64,000 bases of DNA from Bacterioplanes sp965233665 (GCA_965233665.1 CBDDTG010000047.1:40851-104850); one strand, 5' to 3'; counted from the stretch's first letter, positions 1-9,846 are shown. A program made the numbers and translations. The notes: generated by a model from the letters alone, not told the origin.

Positions 1-3000
1 GCCATATTGCTGGCAATACTGACGCACTTGCTGCTCGATGCTGTAATGGCGTTTGGCAAACAATCCGCCGCCTGTGTGGGTGCTGATGGGCTGCTGCAGC
101 CAGGTGTTGCATTGCGCCGCCGTTAATTGCTGCAGCTCTGTGCCGACGAAGGTTTCCAGTTCGTTGACCGGGTTGCCCGGCTGTTGGCGCTGATAGCGTT
201 TTAGGTCGCGCAGAGTATCGAGCCAACGTTGGGTGACGGTGTCGGTAGCGCTGACGCCTTGAGTGTCGATCAAAAACCCTACCAATGGCTTGGCGTATAA
301 GTTGGCCATGTAGCTGGTGCGTTGGCGCTGATTTTGTAAGTAGCTATGGATTTCCGCCTCGGTCGGATAACTAAACAAGGCGCCGGCAAAATTAGCACTG
401 GCCCACTGCGGTGCGCGCAGTGGCAGATACAGGCGATCCGTTTCAACCAGCTGATCCAGCTGTTGTAGCTGTTGTTGGGCAAAGCGCTGACTAAGGTTTT
501 GCAGCAACGCCAGGCTGGCTTCGTCGCCCTCCTGTTTCAACACTGCCAGAAGCTGTTGAATCACGGTTTGCACCGCTTCAAAGCTGGCCACGCTGGCGGC
601 CAGTGACGACTCGCTGTCTTGCTCAGAAAACACGGCTTCACTGCTGGGCACAGACTCATAGATCTGTGCCCCGCGAATCAAGCTTTGCACGCGTCGTTGC
701 AGCTGATGTTGCAAGGCATTGCTGTAAAAGGGTGTTTTTTGATCGCCTGTTGGATACCACTGGCGCGTAAACGACTGATAAGCCAGCATCGCATCCAACG
801 CTTCCACCAGGGTTGCACGACGCCAGCCAATCACTACGGCATTGCCATGACTGGCCGAATCGCTGGCAGCAGGCACGAATGTGGACGCGGTGAGGAAAGG
901 CAATGAACGCAAGGCAGCAAATTCGTCGCTCCAGTGCGTTAACTCGGGCGTCATGGCCAAGGTGCTGGGCTGAAAAAACGGACCAATGGGTGGGATGTTG
1001 AGGCTTTCAAGCTGCGCTCTTATGTAGCCATCGCAGGCATCAGGCCGAAAGCGTTTTAGTAGGCCTTGCAACTGCGTTGGTGAATAGCCAGCGGCTTCCA
1101 ATGGCGTGAAAGCCTGCTGCAGATGTTGCAGGGTCTGACCGCAAGGGCTGCTGTCGGCATTCGACAATAGCCAGTGGCGACGCACCTCGGCCAGCCAATT
1201 TTGAAAAGCCTGCAGCGCGTTGTTCATATCATCGTGCGCATGCTGCCCGCTGTGGCCATCCGACAGTTGCATAAAAGCGCGCCTCAGCTCGGCCACCGGC
1301 GGTTTAGTTGCTTGCTCAATCAGCCCGTCTTGCACCGTTGCGGCCAATTGGTCGAGCTGGGTCAGCTGGCGATACGTCTTAAGCTGGTCCAGTTCGTTAA
1401 AGTCGTGGTCGTAGGTGCCCGCCTCTACGGCGCCGGCAATCAAGGGGCCATCAAAGTCAATGTTGGCTGGCATGGGCGAATCATAGAGGTAGTCCAGCAA
1501 CCGCTTCAGCTCTGGCGCGACTTCACGGCGGTTGTGGGTGGGCTCGGCCAGTTTGATAAACGCCATTCGTGCTTGCTGGTAGCGACTGAGTGTGTCGCTG
1601 AGGTTGAGCAATCGTTTCAGCTGTGACGCCAAGTCGGCCTGCTGGGACAGCGGCTCAGAATACAGCTTGCGAATTTCACCGGCCTTGGCTTCTAAGCGAC
1701 AGTCCATGCCGGCAAACAAGCGCTCTGGCAAAATCTCGCGGGCGACGGTCTCCTGTAATAAATCTGATTGGCCGCCGCCCCAGGAGGCTGGAATGGCCAG
1801 GGTATTGGGCTGTTGTCCAATTTGGCTGAGTTTGCTCAGTAGCCACCACACCGAGGCCCCGGTACGCTCACAATAGTTTTGCTTAAACGCGTTGGGATGG
1901 GCGTCAGGGCTGCTGTCTTGCGGCGCCATTGTGATTTGTGCCCAAAGTGTTTTGCTGCCTTGGGTGTAGCGATACAGCTGATAGCTATCCATCGCCAGCG
2001 CCATGCACAGCAATGTCGCCAGTGCCAACGATGCGTACTGTACTCGTCGCAGTATGCGATTCAGTGAAAAAAGCCGCTGTTCTTGCGGGTATGCCAAGTG
2101 CTTTTCTGGCCACAGCTTATGGCTGAAAAACTCTTCGCTGGCAACGATTTGCTCATTCACGCGCCCGCTTAGCCAAAAGCCGCGCAGTGGCAGCGCATCT
2201 TGGAAACTGCTGCGCGCAAAAGCATGGCTCAGCACCGCTGCCAAGGGGGCTTGCAAAGCAGTTAGCTCGCGGTCGAACAGCATAAAAGCGTCGATGTCTG
2301 CGATGTCTTGGCCGGCAGCGGCGACGGCCAGTTGGGCGTTGCGCACCCCGTCGATGATTGCGTCAAAGCCTTCATTTATCCACTGGTCGCTAAAGGCTTG
2401 GTCGATGCGGTATGGGTTTGACCAGCCAAACATCTCCCCTTGCGACTCAGGTTCGCGCGCCTGCCAAAAGGACTGAAATCCAGGAATGTGGTCACACTGG
2501 GTGATTTGCACGTAAACCGGCATAACAAACCCGGTTTTGCGCTGCGCCTGCCACAGCTGCTGATACAGGCGCTCGCCCAGCTCGCGCTGTTGCAGTGGGT
2601 CTTGGGCGGCCAGCAGTTGTGGCGCGGAAATGGTCAGAATTAGGCCGTCAATGGGCCTTTCCGGGCGATAGAAGTTCAGCAAATCGACGATGGCATCGAA
2701 CTTGGATTCTTGCTCGACTTCGATCACCGCGCCGTGATCAAAGAAGCGCCACTGGCTGCCCTCGCTAATCAACTGTTGTTCGCGTGCCAAAAGTTGCGTG
2801 CGGGTGGTGTGAGCAACACTGTCGACCCAGTGGCTTTTGCCGCTGTCATCGAGGCCGCTGAGCAAAAACCACTGGCTGCGATAACGCCAATCCCGGCGGG
2901 TGGTTAAATAACGCACCACCTCGATGCCTTGACGTACATGTACCCGAGTCAGCCAACGCCAGCGTGACTGTGCTTGTTGCGCCTGCTGTTGCTGGCGCTG

Positions 3001-3285
3001 ACGCCGCTGGGCGTTGGCCTTTTCTAGCCATTTAATCGGTTTGCCAATGGCTTGGCTGATGGCGCTGGCCAGCGATACCAGCACATCCCAACTCCATTGC
3101 CCCAGCTTATACAGCAACCACAGCATCAATAAAGCCGCGATCAGCAGGCCAATGAACTGCCACAGTGGGTCGCTCCAGATTGGCTCAAGCTGGATAACTA
3201 ACGGCTGCAAGCGCTGCTGCAATGCCAGCCATAACGTATCGGCCTGTGTTTGCAAGGTTTGCCAGGCATGGGTGATCGTGCTCAT
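1..3285 (-). CDS. tssM: T6SS membrane-complex protein TssM (IcmF family), 3' end cut by window edge
   Basis: Open from ATG 3285 to the window edge (about 1095 codons, no stop), so only the C-terminus is missing; the family is usually 1100-1200 residues. TssM spans the inner membrane and periplasm and joins TssL and the lipoprotein TssJ into the T6SS trans-envelope channel. A hydrophobic segment near residues 38-60 is followed by a basic/Gln-rich stretch, a Walker-A-like GLDDSGKS near residue 144, and a second membrane segment near residue 415 that precedes the long periplasmic part. It is the last visible gene of the tss operon, 31 bp after tssL. Family assignment rests on domain order and context; the Walker A may or may not be functional, since some TssM proteins do not need it. 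Confidence 0.93.
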   Translation of the reverse strand, partial: MSTITHAWQTLQTQADTLWLALQQRLQPLVIQLEPIWSDPLWQFIGLLIAALLMLWLLYKLGQWSWDVLVSLASAISQAIGKPIKWLEKANAQRRQRQQQQAQQAQSRWRWLTRVHVRQGIEVVRYLTTRRDWRYRSQWFLLSGLDDSGKSHWVDSVAHTTRTQLLAREQQLISEGSQWRFFDHGAVIEVEQESKFDAIVDLLNFYRPERPIDGLILTISAPQLLAAQDPLQQRELGERLYQQLWQAQRKTGFVMPVYVQITQCDHIPGFQSFWQAREPESQGEMFGWSNPYRIDQAFSDQWINEGFDAIIDGVRNAQLAVAAAGQDIADIDAFMLFDRELTALQAPLAAVLSHAFARSSFQDALPLRGFWLSGRVNEQIVASEEFFSHKLWPEKHLAYPQEQRLFSLNRILRRVQYASLALATLLCMALAMDSYQLYRYTQGSKTLWAQITMAPQDSSPDAHPNAFKQNYCERTGASVWWLLSKLSQIGQQPNTLAIPASWGGGQSDLLQETVAREILPERLFAGMDCRLEAKAGEIRKLYSEPLSQQADLASQLKRLLNLSDTLSRYQQARMAFIKLAEPTHNRREVAPELKRLLDYLYDSPMPANIDFDGPLIAGAVEAGTYDHDFNELDQLKTYRQLTQLDQLAATVQDGLIEQATKPPVAELRRAFMQLSDGHSGQHAHDDMNNALQAFQNWLAEVRRHWLLSNADSSPCGQTLQHLQQAFTPLEAAGYSPTQLQGLLKRFRPDACDGYIRAQLESLNIPPIGPFFQPSTLAMTPELTHWSDEFAALRSLPFLTASTFVPAASDSASHGNAVVIGWRRATLVEALDAMLAYQSFTRQWYPTGDQKTPFYSNALQHQLQRRVQSLIRGAQIYESVPSSEAVFSEQDSESSLAASVASFEAVQTVIQQLLAVLKQEGDEASLALLQNLSQRFAQQQLQQLDQLVETDRLYLPLRAPQWASANFAGALFSYPTEAEIHSYLQNQRQRTSYMANLYAKPLVGFLIDTQGVSATDTVTQRWLDTLRDLKRYQRQQPGNPVNELETFVGTELQQLTAAQCNTWLQQPISTHTGGGLFAKRHYSIEQQVRQYCQQYG

Positions 3286-3316
3286 GACCAACGAACTCCC
3301 CTGTTTATCGCATCCA

Positions 3317-4081
3317 TCACATCCAACCGCCTTTAAAGGTCAACCAGATCCCTAGGCCAACGCTGAGATAGGCGATGGCCCCCAATGCCAATAATCGATA
3401 CCAGCGGTCTAGTGGCGCCAGACGGCGTTCTTCGCTGGCGGCCAGAACGTTGTTGTAGGCCTCCGGGCAGATACGGCCTAGCTCTGATTGCGAGCGAATG
3501 CGCTTGTAGAGTTGCTGGCGAACGAAGTCCAAGCGCTTGGGTTGGTCACGAAAACAGCCTTCAAAGCCCAGTCGCATGGCGAGCAAATACACTGCCGCCA
3601 GGTTTTGCTGCTGTGGGTCCCAGCTGCGCAGCTTCAGCAGGCTGGCTACGCCTGCAAAGAAGCGCTCACCGGCATAGCAGCTGCGGAAAATACGCATTTC
3701 TAGTGGTGTTTGCTGCCAGCTATCTCGGCCAGACCAAGGCACATTGAAAATCAGCAGCTCGTCGGCCAGCGCGACCATCACAAACAACGCCTGCTGCACT
3801 AATCGAAACTCGCGGTCGGTCAGCACTTTTTGCAGTTGACGGCTGCAGCGCTCGACCCAACGTTGCAGCCTTTGCGCTACGGCTTCGGCCAGCTCTTCGC
3901 CGGTGGGCGGTCGGTTGATTTGCAACTGATGGCTGACCGCCTGCTCCAGATCGCCGCTTTGCAGCCCCTGCTTAATGGCCACCACCTGTTGGTAAAAGTG
4001 GCTCATTAAACGCATCGGGTCGCTGCTGTCGCAGGCGTTGACGCTGCTGTCTGCCATCAGAAACGGGTTACGAGTGTTCAT
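3317..4081 (-). CDS. tssL: T6SS protein TssL (DotU/IcmH family)
   Basis: 254 residues, normal for the short TssL form. The N-terminal two thirds is the cytoplasmic DotU domain (helical, with FYQQVVAIKQGL near the start, ALADELLIFN in the middle and the typical SWQQTPLEMRIF and GERFFAG segments). One membrane helix near the C-terminus (LALGAIAYLSVGLGIWLTF) anchors it in the inner membrane. There is no OmpA-like peptidoglycan-binding extension, so wall anchoring must come from another subunit. TssL binds TssM and receives the baseplate through TssK. It starts 3 bp after the tssK stop, so translation is probably coupled. Confidence 0.93.
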   Translation of the reverse strand: MNTRNPFLMADSSVNACDSSDPMRLMSHFYQQVVAIKQGLQSGDLEQAVSHQLQINRPPTGEELAEAVAQRLQRWVERCSRQLQKVLTDREFRLVQQALFVMVALADELLIFNVPWSGRDSWQQTPLEMRIFRSCYAGERFFAGVASLLKLRSWDPQQQNLAAVYLLAMRLGFEGCFRDQPKRLDFVRQQLYKRIRSQSELGRICPEAYNNVLAASEERRLAPLDRWYRLLALGAIAYLSVGLGIWLTFKGGWM

Positions 4082-4084
4082 AAC

Positions 4085-5506
4085 TTACTCATGCGGCATG
4101 TGCAGAAGGATGGCAGCGGGCTGCTCGCCTTTGAGGTTGTCACTGGTGCACACAATCAACAGTTTGGCGCCGGCACGAATCAGCGCTTTGTCGGCCTTCA
4201 CCCGAAACAGTGCATTGCCTTGGGCGGGTTCGATGTCGCTGCGCTGATCGCGCTGAATGCGCTCGGATTTGGCTCCTAGCAAGCGCCGTTGCTGCAGTAC
4301 TTTGTGAATACTGGCAGAGGCGATGCGAGCGGTTTTTAGCCACTGACTGACACCGTCGCTGTTGCCGTTGTGGCTGGGGCGTAGCTCAATCAGTAGGTCA
4401 CGCCCTTCCCAGGCCTTATCGAACGCCAAGGTAAAGCAGCCGCTGCGTTCTTCGTCAAAGCTCAAGGTGGTGTAGTTGAGATTGACGCGGCTGATCTGCT
4501 GCTGCACGTAACGCAGCACTTGCAAAAAGCCCGGTAAAGCGTTGTCGTGGCTGTAGGCGCGAAAGGCCGGCGGCATGCCGTTGGGGTCCAGCTCGCTGAT
4601 AGGTCCTGCTAAACGCACCAGGCTTTGGTACAGCTCATAGGGCGTTGCCGTGTCGGTGCTGGCGACCAGCTCAAAACTGGCCAGCTCTTGCACCATGGCG
4701 CGAATCCAACGGTGATGGCGTTGGGCGATGTTGCGCCCTAACTGCTCACCTTGCTCAGATAACCCCGCTAGCTGGCGGGCTTTTTGGCGAATGGCCAGCG
4801 CCAGCTGTGCGCACAGTGTCATCAGAGGTTTGATGCTGCCTTGGGCGCCATGGTGGCGAAAGTGATCGGCGCCGATGTTGAGCAGTGGTGGTGCGTAATC
4901 TGGGTCCAATTGCAGGCTGCCGCCGTCGGGCTGTACGACTCGAAACAGCGGCAGGCCGACATAGCGATGGCTGACCTGGTCACCGCTTTGCAGCGATAAG
5001 CGCGGCACCAGGCGCGGCATGACCAGCTCATTGTCGCCGGTGTTTTCATCCACCTTGGGGCGATCTTCACGGCTGATGTAGCGCTGAATTTCAGAGCGCT
5101 CGCTGGCACTGCCTGCGACTTGAATCGGCACCGCCAGTTGAATGGTGACCGGCCCTTGGCTGAAATCCATATCCAGCGCCAGCTGCAGGCGTTCATCCAC
5201 GCTGCTGTGATAGTCAATCAACAGACCATCGGGCATTACAGCAATTAAGCGGCGAATGTCGACGCTGCCTTCCGCCAGTGCGGTGGGGTCTAGCTCTAGG
5301 CGGCCTATGCCCCAGTAATGCGGTTGCAACAGTGATAGGCGTTGGCGCAGCTGCTCTTCCCAGTACAAGTGGTTTTGCTGAAAGTGTTGCGGTGACAACA
5401 GCATGCCCTGGTGCCAACAAATGGGGTTCGGCAAGCGGCCTGGGGCGCCTTCATCGTTGGCCGCCGCGCGGATTAAACTGGCTTGTCCGGTCGATAAAAT
5501 AGCCAT
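4085..5506 (-). CDS. tssK: T6SS baseplate protein TssK
   Basis: 473 residues, close to the family norm of about 445. The N-terminal signature PICWHQGMLLSPQHFQ is diagnostic of TssK (VasE/ImpJ). TssK trimers connect the baseplate wedges (TssE, F, G) to the cytoplasmic parts of TssL and TssM. The N-terminal shoulder resembles phage receptor-binding proteins and the C-terminal head binds the membrane complex. The gene lies between tssJ and tssL in the same direction. The ATG at 5506 is the only sensible start. Confidence 0.95.
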   Translation of the reverse strand: MAILSTGQASLIRAAANDEGAPGRLPNPICWHQGMLLSPQHFQQNHLYWEEQLRQRLSLLQPHYWGIGRLELDPTALAEGSVDIRRLIAVMPDGLLIDYHSSVDERLQLALDMDFSQGPVTIQLAVPIQVAGSASERSEIQRYISREDRPKVDENTGDNELVMPRLVPRLSLQSGDQVSHRYVGLPLFRVVQPDGGSLQLDPDYAPPLLNIGADHFRHHGAQGSIKPLMTLCAQLALAIRQKARQLAGLSEQGEQLGRNIAQRHHRWIRAMVQELASFELVASTDTATPYELYQSLVRLAGPISELDPNGMPPAFRAYSHDNALPGFLQVLRYVQQQISRVNLNYTTLSFDEERSGCFTLAFDKAWEGRDLLIELRPSHNGNSDGVSQWLKTARIASASIHKVLQQRRLLGAKSERIQRDQRSDIEPAQGNALFRVKADKALIRAGAKLLIVCTSDNLKGEQPAAILLHMPHE

Positions 5507-5535
5507 GTTATGTCGCCTTTGGTAATGGTCGCCGG

Positions 5536-6024
5536 CTAGTCATCACTGACCGGCTTCAGTTCTTTGAGTAAATATTGGTCGCGCAGCAGCTGTATCTGCA
5601 GGTGCTTGAACTGGGTAATGTCGGTGACGTACTGACCGTCACTGCCGAGGTAATTGGCAAATAGCAGCACTTGCTGCGCCTGGGCGTGGCCGTCTGGCAA
5701 AGTCACGTTGGGCTTAAGGGTCAGTGGCACCACTTCAAAGCTGGCCACAGCAATGTCATGGGCATAGCGCAGGGTTAGGCTGGTTTTGCGTTCAAACCAT
5801 TGCGGCCCGTTCAGCTCTGCCAGCAGCTGCCCCACCTTGGCGTCGTACACGAACACCAAGTCCAGGGCCGTCGCCAGGTTGCGGTTGGCGTCAGCGCTGG
5901 CTTGCAAATCGATGCGACTGAGGCCGCTGGCGGCAGGTTTGGGGGTGTTGGAGGAACAGCCTGTCAGTGCGATTGCTAACAGCGTTGCGATCAGTGCACA
6001 GCTACGGTGGTTGAGCATCGTCAT
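5536..6024 (-). CDS. tssJ: T6SS outer-membrane lipoprotein TssJ
   Basis: 162 residues. The N-terminus MTMLNHRSCALIATLLAIA followed by LTGC is a lipoprotein signal with the lipobox cysteine near residue 23, then SSNTPKP. The mature part fits the small transthyretin-like beta-sandwich of TssJ, with an NRNLATALDLVFVYD segment near the start. TssJ anchors the TssM periplasmic domain to the outer membrane. Its ATG overlaps the tssG stop by 4 bp (ATGA), so the two genes are translationally coupled. Confidence 0.9.
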   Translation of the reverse strand: MTMLNHRSCALIATLLAIALTGCSSNTPKPAASGLSRIDLQASADANRNLATALDLVFVYDAKVGQLLAELNGPQWFERKTSLTLRYAHDIAVASFEVVPLTLKPNVTLPDGHAQAQQVLLFANYLGSDGQYVTDITQFKHLQIQLLRDQYLLKELKPVSDD

Positions 6025-7073
6025 AGCGCCGCCTCCACCACAAACGATACAGCGACTTCATCGCCCTCCAAGCTGTGCTGAAAATGCTGATCGCTGGGCG
6101 CCAATGACCATGGCAAAAAGGCGGTCAGCCCCAGCGACATGGGGCTTCGATGGTTGCCTAAACGCAAGTTGGGTAGCTGTGCTTGTGGGCAATACAGCGT
6201 AATGCGGCAGTCGTATTGGCAATCGCTGATGCGTTCTGCCACGGCCTGCAGCTGAGCAAAGTCACGGCCGCCGGGAATCAACTGTGTCAGGCGTGGCCAG
6301 TCGACGGGCCCTAGGTGCAAATGGATAAGCTTGTGCTGATCCCAGACGCGTTGGCCGAGCATGGCGCTTTGCCCCAACTCGGCGTTAAGACCTTGCCCCA
6401 GATAAGTATGATCGGCGCTGTCGATTTGCACCCAGCCGCCTTCCAGGCAGTCCATGTGACGCAGCTCAATGCCCAGTTCAAACTGCAGCAGCTGCCGCAC
6501 CACGGGCAATGACATGCGGCAGTTGGCAAATAAACCAGCCAAAGCGAGGTCGCTGTTGGCGGCTTCGCCCAGCCCCAGCGTGCCGGCTAACGCCTGCAGT
6601 AACGCACCGCTATGGCTGTGCTCGGCGCGACAGTCCAGCAGAGTCGGGCATTGCTCGCGTTGCACCAAGTAGCGCAGTGCTTGCAATCGCTGGTTGAACA
6701 AGCCGAGAAAATCGAGCATGGCGTGGTCGTCGTGCTCATCCAGCTCACGCAGCCATTCGATAAAAGGTTCGGGCAGTGGGCCATCGTTGGCGCTGAGACC
6801 GCCCAGCGTGGCCGTCAAATGGGTGGGCCGTTGCGGCTGGTAGTTGAGGTGGCGCACTTCACCGGGTGGATAGTCGGCATCCAGCACCAGATCAAAGCGT
6901 ATGGCTTCGCCAATGCGCTGCAGCAGATCTTGGTCGCTGCGTTGGTGGTCATCAAACTGGTCGGCGTTAGCGGCCAGCAACAAGCGCACCAGTTGCAGGA
7001 AGTCCCAACCAACGCCGGGGCTTTGCAGCAGTGAGCTTACAGAATGACCTGTTCGCCAATACGCGGATGCCAT
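6021..7073 (-). CDS. tssG: T6SS baseplate protein TssG
   Basis: 350 residues, normal for TssG (ImpH/VasB). It carries the typical FLQLVRLLLA helix near the start, an IRFDLVLDADYPPGEV stretch, the LGLFNQRLQALRYLVQR helix in the middle and LGQRVWDQHKLIHLHLGPV later. TssG and two TssF copies form the baseplate wedge. I chose ATG 7073 over GTG 7082 because AAGGAG lies about 10 nt before the ATG but touches the GTG. The gene overlaps the 3' end of tssF by 37 bp, which is common for this pair. Confidence 0.93.
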   Translation of the reverse strand: MASAYWRTGHSVSSLLQSPGVGWDFLQLVRLLLAANADQFDDHQRSDQDLLQRIGEAIRFDLVLDADYPPGEVRHLNYQPQRPTHLTATLGGLSANDGPLPEPFIEWLRELDEHDDHAMLDFLGLFNQRLQALRYLVQREQCPTLLDCRAEHSHSGALLQALAGTLGLGEAANSDLALAGLFANCRMSLPVVRQLLQFELGIELRHMDCLEGGWVQIDSADHTYLGQGLNAELGQSAMLGQRVWDQHKLIHLHLGPVDWPRLTQLIPGGRDFAQLQAVAERISDCQYDCRITLYCPQAQLPNLRLGNHRSPMSLGLTAFLPWSLAPSDQHFQHSLEGDEVAVSFVVEAAL

Positions 7074-8854
7074 TGCTTCCACACTCCTTCACGTTGATAG
7101 CTCTGCAACTGCAGTTGCACAAAATGGTTGGGCGTTGTGTACAAACCCAAAAATCGACTTAACACATCCCCTAGTAACAATGGGTTGGCGCCGTCGAAGT
7201 AGTCTTCATCCAGCGTCAGCGTCATGTGTGTGCCGCGAAAGTGCCCGCGCCAGGCATCGTGGCCCATGCGTTTGACCGACGAACGAGCCGTCAGCGATAC
7301 CAGGCCATCGAGCTGCTTTAGATGCGATGGGTTCATCGGGTCGGTGTAGAGGCTCAACAGCTGGTGGAGTCTCTGCTGCACTTCGCTGGCACTGCCGCGT
7401 ACCAATGAGCGCAAGTTCAAATGCAGCTGCGACAGCAGTTGCACCATGGACTCGCCTTGCAGTCGAGCTGGTTTAAACAGGGTTGGACGTGAGACCACGG
7501 CGGCGTGATGCAAGGCGCCGGCGCCCACCAATTGCATGCGATCGCCCATGCGCAGCGATTCGGCCAGATTACGGTTGCTGCACAGGCCTTTAACGCTGAG
7601 GGTTTGATCCACCGGCGTGGCCGGTCGCAGTTGCTCGTCTTGCAAGGCAATTAAGGTGTCGCAGCCCGCCGCAGTCGGTGTTAAAGGTGGCACCAGGCGG
7701 GTGAGAAAACGCAGTTGTTGCTGCGGTGAACTGGCCCCTGCTCCGCCCAGCCATGGCTCGGCGCGACGCACCTGGCCGTTGGCTGACAGCACTTTAACTT
7801 CGCTTAGGCTGTGCACTTCGCTCTGGCCGTATTGGTCTTCATCGGCCAATAAACGGTACTCAAACTGGCTTTGATCCAATTGCACCGGTTTAAATACGGC
7901 GGGAAATAAATTGATGGCCGGAAAGCTGTTGATGCTGAGGCTGTTGCGTTGCAGGCCGGGCAATAAGTCCATGCGCTCGACCAAGAGCAACAGCTCAAAC
8001 TCGTCGGTCAGCTGGTCGGCCTGGATGCCGGTCAGCTCGAAAAAATAGTATTTCTCCGGGAAATAGAAGTATTCCTGCAGCAGCCGATAACCCTCGTGGC
8101 TACCGGTGTGCTGGGGCAGCACATTGTGCTCTGGCTCAAAGCCAAGCCATTCGATGCTTGCTTCGGGCAATTCTATGTATTGATCGCCGACTTTAAGTGC
8201 GGCGCCACGAAAATGTTGGCTTAGAAGTTGATGCAAAGGCGCGCGCAAATCATTGGCGGCGATAAAGAAACGCAATCGCTCCAGCGGGTATTCGTAAATC
8301 GGGTCTGAGCCCTGACTTTGAATGCGGATGGACATTACGCCTTGTACATCGGCGCGATGATCCAGAAACGGAAATAAGTTTTTGGGCTTGGTGGCGATGT
8401 CTCGAATTTCAAATGGCCACAACGGTGTGTCGTAGCAGCACTGCATGCGACACTCCACTTGCTTGTTTTCAACCTGATCGCCCAGGCGCCGAGCTTGGCT
8501 GAGTGCGGTAAATGTGCGCCCTTTTTCTAGGCTGTAGCCGTTGATAAAGCTGGCGCCATCGACCATGACGTTGGCTTGCATCACCGTCATGCATGGAATG
8601 GAACGCAATAAACTTGGGTACAGGCTGAGCAATAAATGATTGGCGGTTTCGTAGCGTTTACGCTCCAGGTCTGAGCGTAAGCGGCCAGTCAGCCAAGCAA
8701 ATGACTGCAGTAGCTGCTCCACATGCGGGTCTGCCGAGTGACCGGCACTGAGGCGCAGTTCGGAGGCAACGCTTGGGTAAGCGTTGCTAAACGCCTCCAC
8801 CGATCCGCGCAGGGCGTTCAGCTCTTGTTGAAATGGCTGAATGTCGCTACTCAT
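7037..8854 (-). CDS. tssF: T6SS baseplate protein TssF
   Basis: 605 residues, the family norm (ImpG/VasA). The N-terminus reads ELNALRGSVEAFSNAYP and the DPHVEQLLQSFAWLTGRL segment is characteristic of TssF. TssF is the large wedge subunit of the baseplate and acts with TssG, TssE and TssK. ATG 8854 is preceded by a GGGG-type Shine-Dalgarno sequence. It starts 12 bp after the tssE stop and its end overlaps tssG, so the wedge genes form one block. Confidence 0.95.
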   Translation of the reverse strand: MSSDIQPFQQELNALRGSVEAFSNAYPSVASELRLSAGHSADPHVEQLLQSFAWLTGRLRSDLERKRYETANHLLLSLYPSLLRSIPCMTVMQANVMVDGASFINGYSLEKGRTFTALSQARRLGDQVENKQVECRMQCCYDTPLWPFEIRDIATKPKNLFPFLDHRADVQGVMSIRIQSQGSDPIYEYPLERLRFFIAANDLRAPLHQLLSQHFRGAALKVGDQYIELPEASIEWLGFEPEHNVLPQHTGSHEGYRLLQEYFYFPEKYYFFELTGIQADQLTDEFELLLLVERMDLLPGLQRNSLSINSFPAINLFPAVFKPVQLDQSQFEYRLLADEDQYGQSEVHSLSEVKVLSANGQVRRAEPWLGGAGASSPQQQLRFLTRLVPPLTPTAAGCDTLIALQDEQLRPATPVDQTLSVKGLCSNRNLAESLRMGDRMQLVGAGALHHAAVVSRPTLFKPARLQGESMVQLLSQLHLNLRSLVRGSASEVQQRLHQLLSLYTDPMNPSHLKQLDGLVSLTARSSVKRMGHDAWRGHFRGTHMTLTLDEDYFDGANPLLLGDVLSRFLGLYTTPNHFVQLQLQSYQREGVWKQWHPRIGEQVIL

Positions 8855-8866
8855 GATGACCCCGAG

Positions 8867-9220
8867 TTAAAAATAAAAATGTTCACTGACTTGCTCCTGC
8901 CCCAGATGCAATATCAACTGGCAATGGGCGCGGGAGCCGTCACTGTGAATGGCTTTGACGTCGACATCGGTTAGGCGTGGCTCTAAGGCCAATAACTGTT
9001 CGCGAATGCGTTGCCGATAAAGGCGTTGCGCGTCGTCATCGCCTTTGAATTGATCCAGTAATTCAGGAATACCAAAGGCGACAACAAATGAACCGGCACC
9101 GTCCGCTGCGCGTCGATAACTGCGGGTCGCTAAAATGCGCTGCACTTGCTGGCAAACAGATTGCTGCAAGGTTTGGCGGTGACAGCGGCTATCCAGCTTT
9201 TCGAGCAATGTTCGGTTCAT
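8867..9220 (-). CDS. tssE: T6SS baseplate protein TssE (gp25-like)
   Basis: 117 residues beginning MNRTLLEKLDS. The usual GPW/gp25 features are present: VCQQVQRILATRS in the N-terminal half, SFVVAFGIPELLDQ, and RQRIREQLLALEPRLTDVDV near the C-terminus. TssE initiates sheath polymerisation on the baseplate. A longer upstream reading frame exists, but GGGAGG ends 9 nt before ATG 9220 and the family starts here, so the short start is preferred. It lies 17 bp after hcp. Confidence 0.92.
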   Translation of the reverse strand: MNRTLLEKLDSRCHRQTLQQSVCQQVQRILATRSYRRAADGAGSFVVAFGIPELLDQFKGDDDAQRLYRQRIREQLLALEPRLTDVDVKAIHSDGSRAHCQLILHLGQEQVSEHFYF

Positions 9221-9237
9221 TTGCTGGCCTCCCTGCC

Positions 9238-9846
9238 CTACAAGGTGTAACTGCCTGGAGCAATCGGGCGATTGCGCGCCACGCTCCAGCCGGTCGCCAC
9301 ATGGCCTGTATTTTTGAGGCCAGGGCCTTGCAAACAATGCACCCAAGAGATTTCGGTAAAGTTCAGTTTGAACTGCTCCGTTGCCATGTCGTTGGGGTGG
9401 GACTGGAACTGAATTTCACTGATCAATACTTGGGTCAGCTCAAACTGCATCAGCATGTTGAGGCGATCACCTGAGTTGCGCAGGATGTGGATGCGACAAG
9501 GCGAACCTTTTTCATCCAGCAGTTTGGCGCGCAGGCAGTACTCATAGAGTTTGGGCGACGATACATCGACGTATTTCACACAGGTGAAGTCAGAAATAAT
9601 GGGCCGCCCGGAGGTGCGCGCACTGTTGCTGACGTCGGTGGTGACTTGCTGCTGAATGCCTTGGTTAATCGACACCAGCTCAACGCATTTGCTGGCATCA
9701 AAGCCTAAGTTGTCGGCGTTTTTGGTGACATCTACCCAGCTGTCGCCGTCAGCAGCGCCGTCAATCAGTGAGCCGCCGGCGGCCACGTCGCTGCCTTTGG
9801 GTTTGGTCAAGGCGGCATCGCCGAGCTCTAATAAAATAAGATCCAT
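9238..9846 (-). CDS. hcp: T6SS inner-tube protein Hcp (TssD)
   Basis: 202 residues. Hcp forms stacked hexameric rings that make the ejected tube. The start MDLILLELGD and the C-terminal half (FELTQVLISEIQFQS, LNFTEISWVHC) fit the Hcp fold, as does the position straight after the sheath gene. It is longer than the usual 160-172 residues, with an insert-like polar stretch around residues 15-35, and it has five cysteines, which is unusual for a tube subunit. ATG 9846 is chosen over an upstream TTG because GGAG sits 6 nt before it. Confidence 0.88.
   Translation of the reverse strand: MDLILLELGDAALTKPKGSDVAAGGSLIDGAADGDSWVDVTKNADNLGFDASKCVELVSINQGIQQQVTTDVSNSARTSGRPIISDFTCVKYVDVSSPKLYEYCLRAKLLDEKGSPCRIHILRNSGDRLNMLMQFELTQVLISEIQFQSHPNDMATEQFKLNFTEISWVHCLQGPGLKNTGHVATGWSVARNRPIAPGSYTL

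Noticed and set aside
9221..9346. Longer start for TssE
   Set aside because: The extension overlaps hcp in another frame, while the GGGAGG and the family start point to ATG 9220.
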